A stretch of 7,261 nucleotides of DNA from Alloprevotella tannerae (GTDB taxonomy: Bacteria; Bacteroidota; Bacteroidia; Bacteroidales; Bacteroidaceae): positions 1 to 7,261 of the forward strand of contig JABZGO010000086.1 in the NCBI GenBank assembly GCA_015259305.1. Reading direction: 5' to 3'. A program made the translations under genes and the position numbers. Shown in pieces: positions 1-5,122 of the stretch; the stretch's first letter is position 1; each line of letters opens with the position of its first letter. The notes beneath the pieces were generated by a model. That model ran no database searches. It was not told the DNA's origin and saw only the letters and a program-made list of their open reading frames with translations.

Positions 1-507
1 GATATTGCGGAAGTCGACAACTAGATTATTGTAGCCAAACATACTGCCTCGCTCTGTTAGCCACACTTCTTTCGCACCCGCTTCGCGACATTTCTCGACG
101 GGATACTGCATATCTTCGCCGGAAAGGAACTGAGCCTTTTTGATGTTGACAATACAAGAGGTCTTGGCGGCTGCAACCAAGAGATCGGTCTGCCGACAAA
201 GAAAAGCAGGGATTTGCAGAACGTCCACGACTTCACCCACTTGCTCAACTTGACAGCTTTCGTGAACATCAGTAGTCAGCATGAGGCCATACTTCTCTTT
301 TATATCAGCCAACATCTGCAAGCCGCGCGTCAAGCCCGGCCCACGGAAAGAATGGAGCGACGTACGATTAGCTTTATCAAAAGAGGCTTTAAATATGATT
401 TGTCTATTAAGCGCCAAGTTGATGCGCACAAGTTCTTGAGCAATAACGTCAAGCAATTCGGCAGATTCTATTACGCACGGTCCGGCAATCAAAATGGGAT
501 TCTTCAT
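1..507 (-). CDS. kdsA: 3-deoxy-D-manno-octulosonate-8-phosphate synthase (partial, C-terminus off the left edge)
   Basis: KdsA condenses phosphoenolpyruvate with arabinose-5-phosphate to give Kdo-8-phosphate, the cytoplasmic precursor of the Kdo sugar joining lipid A to LPS core. Reading the minus strand from the ATG at 507 gives 169 open codons to the window edge; the family is usually about 265-285 residues, so about 100 are missing. Family motifs appear in order: IAGPCVIES (7-15), IFKASFDKANRTS, FRGPGL, TTDVHE, DVLQIPAFLCRQTDLL, VNIKKAQFLSGEDM and TERGSMFGYNNLVVDFR near the edge. Cys11 in GPC sits where metal-dependent KdsA enzymes (Aquifex type) have a metal ligand; the E. coli metal-free type has Asn there. 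The other ligands lie off-window. The ATG at 507 fits the family N-terminus and lies 18 bases below a perfect TAnnTTTG box. An ATG ten bases upstream is in another frame. Function is certain; the metal class is inferred from one residue. Confidence 0.96.
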   Translation of the reverse strand, partial: MKNPILIAGPCVIESAELLDVIAQELVRINLALNRQIIFKASFDKANRTSLHSFRGPGLTRGLQMLADIKEKYGLMLTTDVHESCQVEQVGEVVDVLQIPAFLCRQTDLLVAAAKTSCIVNIKKAQFLSGEDMQYPVEKCREAGAKEVWLTERGSMFGYNNLVVDFRNI

Positions 508-525
508 AAGCGTCCATTAATATTG

Positions 526-533
526 CAAAAGTA
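526..533 (-). promoter_or_regulatory. Bacteroidota -7 promoter element of kdsA
   Basis: The minus strand reads TACTTTTG, a perfect match to TAnnTTTG, the -7 element used by the Bacteroidota primary sigma factor. It ends 18 bases before the kdsA ATG, so the leader would be only about a dozen bases. No convincing -33 TTTG is visible at the usual spacing. Confidence 0.7.
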
Positions 534-551
534 GTAAAAAGTTGTGTCTTT

Positions 552-580
552 TCTATGATTGTATCCCGTAGAATCATAGA
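552..580. promoter_or_regulatory. Perfect 9-bp inverted repeat upstream of the kdsA promoter (possible operator)
   Basis: TCTATGATT (552-560) is the exact reverse complement of AATCATAGA (572-580), with an 11-base spacer that adds two more pairs (TA/TA) after one mismatch. It lies about 20 to 45 bases upstream of the kdsA -7 box, where a regulator could bind. Neither side is followed by a T-run, so it does not look like a terminator. Its role as an operator is inference. Confidence 0.4.
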
Positions 581-641
581 TCACTCGCTCGGAAATGCAC
601 AAAAGGCAGGCGGAGTGCATTACAAGCACAAGATAGCCCCA

Positions 642-680
642 TAAAAAATAATGATGCCCGAACCGAAAACGGCGAGCATC
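642..680 (-). terminator. Rho-independent terminator of the SPOR lipoprotein gene
   Basis: Read on the minus strand, GATGCTCG pairs with CGGGCATC (one U-G wobble). A 2-base bulge follows, then CCG/CGG closing a TTTT loop: 11 pairs in all. The hairpin is followed directly by ATTATTTTTTAT. It starts 26 bases after the stop codon at 707. The wobble pair is only compatible with minus-strand RNA, which supports the orientation. Confidence 0.8.
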
Positions 681-706
681 ACTATATATAATGTGTAGAC
701 TGTTCT

Positions 707-1234
707 TTATTTGCGATAAAGCAGCCACGCGCCAGCATACTTGTTGCGCAGTTCGTTGCGACTTTGTACGGCACTAGCTTTATCATCAAAAGAAGAGGCA
801 ATGACGCGGAACCAGCCTGTCTGACCGTTGATGGTCTCATTTGTTTTCAAAACGCGTGATTCGTAACCCGAACGAACAAGCATTTCGCGTAAGCCTTCTG
901 CATTCGTTTGATTGATGAAGCTACCTACCACAACGCTATACGTGCGCAGAGCACCTCCGCTTACGACCGTAACTTCACCGGGAATGGTTCTGACATCGCT
1001 GTTATCATCAGCAACAGCCGGGGGATTTGTTTGCGTTACCGGTGTCACGGGCGTAACAGTCACTCCATTGTCCTGCTGACCTACTGCAACCGTCGCACGA
1101 CCATTGTCAGTTTGCGACGCGTCTTGCTCTCTCGCTTTATTATATGCTTGGCGATAGGCACTTTCCTGAGATTTACAAGAACTCAAGGCAAACACTGCCG
1201 ATAGGGCAAAGGAAAATAACAGAGTCTTCTTCAT
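707..1234 (-). CDS. SPOR-domain lipoprotein
   Basis: A 175-residue lipoprotein. Residues 1-20 form a lipoprotein signal peptide: MKKT, a hydrophobic core, then LSSC with the lipidated Cys at 20. Residues about 21-95 are polar and low-complexity, with a Thr/Pro/Val-rich stretch around 58-74 (VTVTPVTPVTQTNPP) that probably acts as a flexible periplasmic linker. Residues about 97-174 are a SPOR domain: RTYSVVVGSFINQTNAEGL at its start, WFRVIASSFDDKASA in the middle, and a basic end. SPOR domains bind denuded septal peptidoglycan strands, so a cell-envelope or division-site role is likely, but the exact job is unknown. The gene is monocistronic by appearance: its own TAnnTTTG box lies 41 bases upstream and a terminator 26 bases downstream. 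It diverges from the YtxH-like gene. Start choice is firm because it yields an intact lipoprotein signal. Confidence 0.93.
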   Translation of the reverse strand: MKKTLLFSFALSAVFALSSCKSQESAYRQAYNKAREQDASQTDNGRATVAVGQQDNGVTVTPVTPVTQTNPPAVADDNSDVRTIPGEVTVVSGGALRTYSVVVGSFINQTNAEGLREMLVRSGYESRVLKTNETINGQTGWFRVIASSFDDKASAVQSRNELRNKYAGAWLLYRK

Positions 1235-1275
1235 TGTCTTATTGATTTTGTATATATTTCAACGTTTTCTTTCCG

Positions 1276-1283
1276 CAAAGATA
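1276..1283 (-). promoter_or_regulatory. Bacteroidota -7 promoter element of the SPOR lipoprotein gene
   Basis: The minus strand reads TATCTTTG, a perfect TAnnTTTG, 41 bases upstream of the start codon at 1234. The predicted leader is about 35 bases. No clear -33 element is seen. Confidence 0.7.
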
Positions 1284-1389
1284 GGACGGAAAAGCCGTAG
1301 ATAAAAGAAAATTCGCCGTTAAACTACATTAAATGGCTTTTTTTTTGAAACTTTTGATGGAAAACCGAGTTTTTTCGGAAGAATTACCC

Positions 1390-1397
1390 TATATTTG
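1390..1397 (+). promoter_or_regulatory. Bacteroidota -7 promoter element of the YtxH / holin-like cassette
   Basis: TATATTTG matches TAnnTTTG exactly and lies 34 bases upstream of the ATG at 1432. A nine-base T-run (1338-1346) and other A/T-rich sequence sit 40-60 bases upstream of it and could act like an UP element, though that is only inferred. Confidence 0.7.
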
Positions 1398-1431
1398 CTC
1401 CTACAGTTTATACACTTAACAATACGCAATT

Positions 1432-1671
1432 ATGAAAGCTATCAGTATTTTTGCAGCACTCCTCAGCGGAGCAGCTATCGGCGCAGCAGCAGGTTTGTTA
1501 ATGGCGCCCGAAGAAGGAAAAGAAACACGTCGTCGCTTGAAAGCTAAAGGCGCACGTATCGCCGACAAGGTCAATGAAACGCTTCGCAACAAAGGCATCA
1601 AACTGAGCCGCGAAGACATGGAAGACATGGTAGACGATATTGCCGACGAACTCAAACCTATTGACGACTAA
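1432..1671 (+). CDS. YtxH-domain small membrane protein
   Basis: A 79-residue protein. Residues 4-25 form one hydrophobic segment with a glycine zipper, Gly13-Gly17-Gly21 (GxxxGxxxG). It is followed by the YtxH signature APEEGKETRRRLKAKG and a charged, probably helical tail ending in an acidic stretch (EDMEDMVDDIADEL). YtxH-type proteins are small inner-membrane proteins often tied to general or envelope stress; the molecular function is not known. It is the first gene of a plus-strand cassette: the next start is 14 bases after its stop. The arrangement (single-TM glycine-zipper protein, then a PF07332 protein, then a small charged protein) recalls E. coli yqjD-yqjE-yqjK, but that likeness is in layout and not in proven orthology. 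The start is the only ATG that keeps the complete membrane helix. Confidence 0.88.
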   Translation: MKAISIFAALLSGAAIGAAAGLLMAPEEGKETRRRLKAKGARIADKVNETLRNKGIKLSREDMEDMVDDIADELKPIDD

Positions 1672-1685
1672 GCAAAACAAAAGCA

Positions 1686-2066
1686 GTGCTATCTGACGAC
1701 AAAAACATTCGAACGCTTCAGCAGCTTTTTGCCGACATAAAAGATTATATCGAGCTGAAGCTTAAAGTAGCGCGTCTGGACCTCGTGAGCAAAGTCGGCG
1801 TCTTGCTGTCTCTGCTTGTACTCGGTTTGGTTTTATCCGTACTATTAGCTATCATCGTACTCTTTTTATCGGCAACTGCAGCGATGGCCTTAGCGCCTCA
1901 CGTCGGCGGAATGGCTTGGGCCTGTGCGCTCATCGCATTGGCCTATTTCCTCATCGGAATTTTGCTCATCACAAAGCGCAAAGCGTGGATACTAAAACCG
2001 CTTTTGCATCTGCTGACCGCTTTGATTCTAAATGATACACAGCAAGAGAAAGGAGGAACGCAATGA
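1686..2066 (+). CDS. Phage holin family (PF07332-like) inner-membrane protein
   Basis: A 126-residue protein starting at a GTG; the frame has an upstream stop 24 bases earlier and no nearby ATG, so GTG is the best start. The N-terminal 30 residues are a polar, amphipathic helix (LQQLFADIKDYIELKLKVAR). Two hydrophobic segments follow, about 36-66 and 74-95, separated by a short turn at APHVGG. A basic stretch (KRKAW) and a second amphipathic helix (about 100-115) complete it. This is the layout of the Phage_holin_3_6 / YqjE family. Despite the name, these are chromosomal proteins in many bacteria and nothing around it is phage-like. Function is unknown; a role in membrane or envelope stress is inferred from its YtxH neighbour. 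Its end overlaps the next gene by ATGA, and AGGAGG within its last codons serves that gene. Confidence 0.85.
   Translation: MLSDDKNIRTLQQLFADIKDYIELKLKVARLDLVSKVGVLLSLLVLGLVLSVLLAIIVLFLSATAAMALAPHVGGMAWACALIALAYFLIGILLITKRKAWILKPLLHLLTALILNDTQQEKGGTQ
2051..2056 (+). promoter_or_regulatory. Strong Shine-Dalgarno for the third cassette gene
   Basis: AGGAGG lies inside the end of the holin-like gene, six bases before the ATG at 2063. Canonical sites are uncommon in this phylum, and here it shows that the interrupted third gene was, or is, truly translated. Confidence 0.7.
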
Positions 2067-2329
2067 CTAAGCAGCCTTTTCATCCGGATATGATTGCTGA
2101 ACAACGCCGTTTGTTGCAATAAGAGATTAAGAAAAAGGAGGAGGATATCTTGGGCGATTTGGAAGAACTCTTTGCACCTCCCCCGCCCGGACGCAATTTC
2201 TTTGAGCGTGCAGTGCAACACGCAGAGACGATCTACAATTTTGTTGATGGAGCCATGGTTGGCTACAAACTCATCCGCAGCTTTAATTTCGTCTTCAAGC
2301 GCAGCAAGCAAAAGAAGACAAAGCGTTAA
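2063..2329 (+). pseudogene. Small charged third cassette protein, interrupted by an in-frame TAA at codon 20
   Basis: The frame opens with ATG at 2063, overlapping the previous stop as ATGA and preceded by a good Shine-Dalgarno. It runs 88 codons to the TAA at 2327, but codon 20 (2120-2122, after RRLLQ) is TAA. Past it the frame still reads as sensible protein: EIKKKEEDILGDLEELF, then a proline run, FFERAVQHAETIYNFVDGAM, then GYKLIRSF and a Lys/Arg-rich tail. The (I)YNFVDGAMVGYKLIR stretch (57-72) resembles what I recall of small proteins that follow holin-like genes in other Bacteroidales, so this looks like a conserved gene with one nonsense change. Alternatives are a sequencing error, stop readthrough, or restart at the TTG at 2150, which has AGGAGGAGG (2136-2144) just ahead and would give a 59-residue protein. 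No function is known. It is predicted to be soluble and highly charged, with no membrane helix. Confidence 0.7.
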
Positions 2330-2372
2330 TTGACAGCGATCAAACGCGATTAGAATAGCACTGAAACAATTA

Positions 2373-2409
2373 AATCCCTCAAAAGTGGAAATCCTACTTT
2401 TGAGGGATT
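2373..2409. terminator. Perfect 14-bp hairpin between convergent genes, probable terminator
   Basis: AATCCCTCAAAAGT (2373-2386) is the exact reverse complement of ACTTTTGAGGGATT (2396-2409), with a 9-base loop. It lies 43 bases after the last codon of the plus-strand cassette and 152 bases beyond the end of the convergent MgtC-family gene. Neither side has a long T-run (plus: AATCTATACC; minus: TAATTGTTTC), so it may work as a bidirectional barrier or RNA 3'-end stabiliser and not as a textbook intrinsic terminator. Confidence 0.7.
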
Positions 2410-2561
2410 AATCTATACCATTAGCCTCGCAGCAGAAAACGCGCTCCTTCACAGTGCTCAAAATCTCCCATCAAAGCGCCGACTTTGAGCGGTCGAGCCG
2501 CAAATGGACATTGTTCGATTTAGGAGCCTTAATAAGAAGTAGCCGCCCTCGCCAGAGCAGA
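2410..2561. other. Non-coding spacer downstream of the MgtC-family gene, with overlapping small inverted repeats
   Basis: No credible gene is seen. GCTCAAA (2456-2462) can pair with TTTGAGC (2484-2490), and TCAAAG (2471-2476) can pair with CTTTGA (2483-2488), so the two stems compete for the same arm. No T-run follows on either strand. It may be part of the 3' untranslated region of the MgtC-family transcript. Confidence 0.3.
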
Positions 2562-3227
2562 TCATACAAGATGCTCGATCGTAACTTTATCAAACTGAGA
2601 AAGATAATCAAAGACATCAACAGCCTTCTTTCCATGTTTAATCTTGATCTCCAACGTTGCTGCGCAAGCAAGGTGCTGCGCACCGGTCCGCGTTTGATAT
2701 TCGAAAGAGTCGACCTGCATCCCGGCTACCTTAATCTGCTCAACTATGCGCTGAATCTCTTCATGCGTTGAGGCACTCAATGTAATATTAATATTGCGTC
2801 TACTAAACCGATTCAATATGAGGTGAAATGTCTCCATACAGATTAAGACCATCACCGTGACAGAGATGGAGACGAGAAACAGACCGGCGCCACAGGCCAT
2901 TCCGATGGCAGATGTAACCCAAAGGCCGGCCGCTGTAGTCAGGCCATGAACGACATTCTTCTGAAAGATGATGATGCCGCCGCCGATAAAGCCAATACCC
3001 GTCACTACTTGCGACGCAATACGCGAAGGATCAAGCGAGACGTTGGACACTTGCTCCAACACAAAGTCGAAGCCGCCGTAGGAAAGTACCATAAACAAGG
3101 CACTACCCAGAGAAACGAGTGAATGGGTACGTGCGCCGGCTTCTTTAGCGCGATATTCGCGTTCTAATCCGATAATGCTGCCTAGGCAGACGGAGAGCAA
3201 TAGACGGAGAAGATAAGATTCTGTCAT
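2562..3227 (-). CDS. MgtC/SapB family inner-membrane protein
   Basis: A 221-residue protein with the MgtC/SapB signature blocks: GLEREYRAKEAGARTHSLVS (20-39), SRIASQVVTGIGFIGGG (68-84) and GLTTAAGLWVTSAIGMACG (95-113). These fall on about five hydrophobic segments (roughly 4-20, 38-50, 72-88, 100-116, 118-136). Residues about 145-221 form a soluble C-terminal domain with alternating hydrophobic residues, like the ACT-like domain of MgtC proteins. Family members are linked to growth at low Mg2+ and, in Salmonella, to virulence and control of the F-type ATPase; the biochemical function of this relative is unknown. No P-type Mg2+ ATPase gene is adjacent. Length and start fit the family. It has its own promoter and a structured leader of about 70 bases, suggesting post-initiation control. 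Confidence 0.92.
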   Translation of the reverse strand: MTESYLLRLLLSVCLGSIIGLEREYRAKEAGARTHSLVSLGSALFMVLSYGGFDFVLEQVSNVSLDPSRIASQVVTGIGFIGGGIIIFQKNVVHGLTTAAGLWVTSAIGMACGAGLFLVSISVTVMVLICMETFHLILNRFSRRNINITLSASTHEEIQRIVEQIKVAGMQVDSFEYQTRTGAQHLACAATLEIKIKHGKKAVDVFDYLSQFDKVTIEHLV

Positions 3228-3243
3228 CTGTAATGTGTTTTAT

Positions 3244-3295
3244 GTTATTTGAAATAACCTGCAAAAGACTATAACACCAGCAACAAGTTATTGCT
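3244..3295 (-). promoter_or_regulatory. Structured leader of the MgtC-family gene with competing stems
   Basis: In minus-strand RNA, AGCAATA (complement of 3289-3295) can pair with TGTTGCT (complement of 3279-3285) around a 3-base loop, right at the predicted 5' end of the transcript. Nearer the start codon, GTTATTTGAAATAAC (3244-3258) is a perfect 7-bp dyad, 16 bases upstream of the ATG. The AATAAC of the first stem is also complementary to the GTTATT of the second, so the two local stems and a long-range pairing exclude each other. It could be an attenuator-like leader, or the dyad could be a DNA operator. Both roles are inference. Confidence 0.35.
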
Positions 3296-3303
3296 CAACC
3301 ACA

Positions 3304-3311
3304 CAAATATA
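3304..3311 (-). promoter_or_regulatory. Bacteroidota -7 promoter element of the MgtC-family gene
   Basis: The minus strand reads TATATTTG, a perfect TAnnTTTG, 76 bases upstream of the ATG at 3227, giving a leader of about 70 bases. A nearer sequence (TAGTCTTTTG, at 3262-3271) has the right halves but a spacing two bases too long, so it is less likely. Confidence 0.6.
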
Positions 3312-3370
3312 TAATGTGCTTGATCTTATCGCTGAAAATGCGGCCGGTCCTTGCGAGCATCTATTATACC

Positions 3371-3414
3371 TAAAAAAGAAACGACACCTTCAGCCTTGCA
3401 TGGTGAAGATGTCG
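3371..3414 (-). terminator. Rho-independent terminator of the sigma factor gene
   Basis: On the minus strand CGACATCTTCA pairs with TGAAGGTGTCG (11 pairs, one of them a U-G wobble that exists only in this orientation). A further CC/GG can form inside, and TTTCTTTTTTA follows the stem. It starts 47 bases past the stop codon at 3462 and isolates the sigma gene from the downstream MgtC-family gene. Confidence 0.85.
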
Positions 3415-3461
3415 AGTAATCATTTACAGCCATAAAGCGGCTTTAATAAGGCGTCTGTCTA

Positions 3462-4322
3462 CTATCCTAAGTACTTAGTCAGAATGTGGATGTTATCGGC
3501 TTCACGCAAACGGCGCAGTGCTCGCTCTTTAATTTGACGAACGCGCTCACGCGTCAGACTTAGCGAGTTGGCCACTTCTTCTGCCGTCATTTCATTGCGG
3601 CCGATACCAAACAACATTTTGAGAACCAAGCGCTCACGTTCAGTCAGCGTGCCGAGTGCAGCATCCAAGTCTGAAGAGAGCGATTCTTTTTCCATCTGAT
3701 CATCCGTGCCCGGCGCATTCTCGTCGGTCATAATGTCAATCAAACTGTTAGAATCGTCGTCCTGAAAGGGAGCATCTACGGATACTTTCTTGCCGTTCGT
3801 GCCCATAGCCTCTTGCACCTTAGCGACATCTGTGTCCAATATATCTGCAAGCTCTTGCACGGAAGGTCTACGCTCAAATTCCTGCTCGAAGTTTACGATG
3901 GCCTTCGTCAATTTACTTTGGAAGCCAACTTGATTCAAGGGCATACGAACGATACGGCTCTGCTCGGAAATAGCCTGCAAGATGCTCTGGCGTATCCACC
4001 ATACGGCGTAACTGATAAACTTGAAACCGCGCGTCTCATCAAACTTCTGCGCAGCGCGAATCAAGCCCAAGTTGCCCTCGTCAATGAGGTCATTGAGCGC
4101 TAGCCCTTGATTTTGGTATTGCTTTGCCACACTGACAACAAATCGTAAGTTGGCCTTTGTCAACTTTTCCAACGCTTCTGCATCTCCTTTGTGTATACGT
4201 TGCGCGAGCTCTACTTCTTCGTCTGTAGATATAAGTCCCTCGCGACCGATTTCAACTAAATACTTGTCTAAAGCCGCACTCGAGCGGTTGGTAATACTTT
4301 TGTTTATTTTTAATTGGCGCAT
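3462..4322 (-). CDS. rpoD: Primary RNA polymerase sigma factor (sigma-70 / SigA type)
   Basis: This 286-residue sigma factor directs RNA polymerase to housekeeping promoters. As in other Bacteroidota it lacks region 1.1. Region 1.2 spans about 14-47 (LDKYLVEIGREGL). Region 2 spans about 50-118 and includes LRFVVSVAKQYQNQGL, LIDEGNLGLIRAAQKFD and the -10 reading, melting helix GFKFISYAVWWIRQSI. Region 3 spans about 119-205 and region 4 about 222-275, ending with the helix-turn-helix LTRERVRQIKERALRRLR. An in-frame ATG 33 bases upstream (4355) would add MRNFAAFLFLT. I reject it because the family begins MRQLK and because the gene's own TAnnTTTG box (4343-4350) lies downstream of that ATG. The same box type precedes five other genes here, so this factor probably transcribes most of the window, itself included. 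A paralogue elsewhere in the genome cannot be excluded. Confidence 0.95.
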   Translation of the reverse strand: MRQLKINKSITNRSSAALDKYLVEIGREGLISTDEEVELAQRIHKGDAEALEKLTKANLRFVVSVAKQYQNQGLALNDLIDEGNLGLIRAAQKFDETRGFKFISYAVWWIRQSILQAISEQSRIVRMPLNQVGFQSKLTKAIVNFEQEFERRPSVQELADILDTDVAKVQEAMGTNGKKVSVDAPFQDDDSNSLIDIMTDENAPGTDDQMEKESLSSDLDAALGTLTERERLVLKMLFGIGRNEMTAEEVANSLSLTRERVRQIKERALRRLREADNIHILTKYLG

Positions 4323-4342
4323 AGTCAAGAATAAAAACGCTG

Positions 4343-4350
4343 CAAAGTTA
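4343..4350 (-). promoter_or_regulatory. Bacteroidota -7 promoter element of rpoD
   Basis: The minus strand reads TAACTTTG, a perfect TAnnTTTG, 20 bases upstream of the ATG at 4322. It decides the rpoD start, since a transcript from here cannot include the upstream in-frame ATG at 4355. Confidence 0.75.
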
Positions 4351-4494
4351 CGCACTTCTGCCCTACTCTGCCATCATTTTTCTGTATTTTTATGAATTAT
4401 TCCACCTCTCTATGGCGGCTTGCTGCATCTGCCGACTATTTTGTGTGGTCGCCGACCTCTTTTTCTCCTTATTTTTCTGCAAAGATCAGTGGCA

Positions 4495-4527
4495 ATCGTT
4501 CTAATTATCAAATGGCCTGATAACGAT
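4495..4527. other. Inverted repeat just after the alkyltransferase gene, possible weak terminator
   Basis: ATCGTT ... ATCA (4495-4510) pairs with TGATAACGAT (4518-4527), ten pairs around a 7-base loop with a 6-base bulge on one arm. It begins one base beyond the stop codon of the alkyltransferase gene. It has no adjacent T-run; the nearest T-rich stretch starts about ten bases later. It may mark the 3' end of the operon, but the evidence is weak. Confidence 0.3.
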
Positions 4528-4528
4528 A

Positions 4529-5122
4529 TTAGCGAACATTCGGTACGGAACATATCTTGCAGCCGTCTAACCAAGAAGCGCGCCCTTGCTCTAAAGCCAG
4601 AAGAGCTTCTTTTCTTTGCAATCCGCCGCCGTAGCCTACGAGCTTCCCGCCGCTCCCAATAATGCGATGGCAAGGCACAATAAGTGAAATCGGATTCTTA
4701 TGTAGGGCGTTGCCTACGGCTTGGGCAGACATCTTGGCTTTACCGCGCCGCCTTGCAACGATCTTAGCCAATTGGCCGTAAGTAGCCGTTTCTCCGTAGG
4801 CGATCTTTTGCAGTTCTTCCCAAACAATCAATTGGAAGGGCGTTCCTGATAGGCGAAACTGTGGAGTATGTCGTGGCTGACAGCCACTAAAATATGCATC
4901 GAGCCACGTTTTCACCTCGTTGAAAATATGAAGTCCGGCCTTGTCTCCGCTTGAAAGCGATTTGTCATCGCGCAAAAGCAACGTTTCGCTGTCTGAATGC
5001 GACTTGTCTGCCGCATCTCCCCTACTCTCTTTGAAATCCAAAGCCGTGAGAACTACGCCGTCACTCTCTATCTGAATTTCACCAAGCGGAGATGTATATG
5101 TTGCATAAAAGCGTGACGTCAT
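4529..5122 (-). CDS. ogt: Methylated-DNA--protein-cysteine methyltransferase (O6-alkylguanine-DNA alkyltransferase)
   Basis: A 197-residue suicide repair protein that moves the alkyl group from O6-alkylguanine in DNA to its own cysteine. The C-terminal domain (about 93-180) is complete: GTPFQLIVWEELQKIAYGET, the YGQLAKIV helix, the DNA-recognition helix SAQAVGNALHKNP, and the active site IVPCHRII with acceptor Cys151. Then follow GYGGGLQRKEALL and a short tail. The N-terminal part (1-92) has the usual SPLGEIQIES start but also a polar, Ser/Asp-rich insertion at about 31-62, which looks disordered. At the position of the 'arginine finger' (Arg128 of human MGMT) this protein has Gln134; I believe AQAVG occurs in other bacterial members, so activity is still expected. 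It overlaps the upstream pseudouridine synthase gene by ATGA, so the two are probably co-transcribed and translationally coupled. Confidence 0.95.
   Translation of the reverse strand: MTSRFYATYTSPLGEIQIESDGVVLTALDFKESRGDAADKSHSDSETLLLRDDKSLSSGDKAGLHIFNEVKTWLDAYFSGCQPRHTPQFRLSGTPFQLIVWEELQKIAYGETATYGQLAKIVARRRGKAKMSAQAVGNALHKNPISLIVPCHRIIGSGGKLVGYGGGLQRKEALLALEQGRASWLDGCKICSVPNVR

Noticed and set aside
38..45. CAAACATA, a TAnnTTTG match on the minus strand
   Set aside because: It lies inside kdsA coding sequence with no gene start near it in view.
504..728. 74-residue open frame on the minus strand between the SPOR gene and kdsA
   Set aside because: It overlaps the end of the SPOR gene, runs through its terminator and across the kdsA promoter, and has no protein-like composition.
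1686..2066. Prophage lysis cassette suggested by the 'holin' family name
   Set aside because: There is no endolysin, structural or integrase gene nearby; PF07332 proteins are common chromosomal membrane proteins.
1943..2311. 122-residue open frame on the minus strand opposite the plus-strand cassette
   Set aside because: It is antisense to the holin-like gene and the interrupted third gene, and no family features were seen.
2094..2333. 79-residue plus-strand frame over the interrupted third gene
   Set aside because: It is a shifted frame of the real gene, has a random-looking Arg/Ser-rich composition, and has no start signal.
2395..2402. TACTTTTG, a perfect promoter-box match on the plus strand
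   Set aside because: It is part of the terminator hairpin arm and no plus-strand gene follows.
3271..3298. Possible short Leu-rich leader peptide (TTG start, stop at TAG) in the mgtC leader
   Set aside because: A nine-codon frame from a TTG at the very 5' end of the transcript has no ribosome-binding site and is easily found by chance.
4447..4457. GGTCGCCGACC palindrome upstream of rpoD, with a second GCCGAC 20 bases away
   Set aside because: It is too short to separate from chance, and it is more than 90 bases from the rpoD promoter box.
4410..4673. 87-residue Arg-rich frame on the minus strand
   Set aside because: It is a shifted frame over the end of the alkyltransferase gene and the following spacer; the Arg richness comes from frame-shifted codons.
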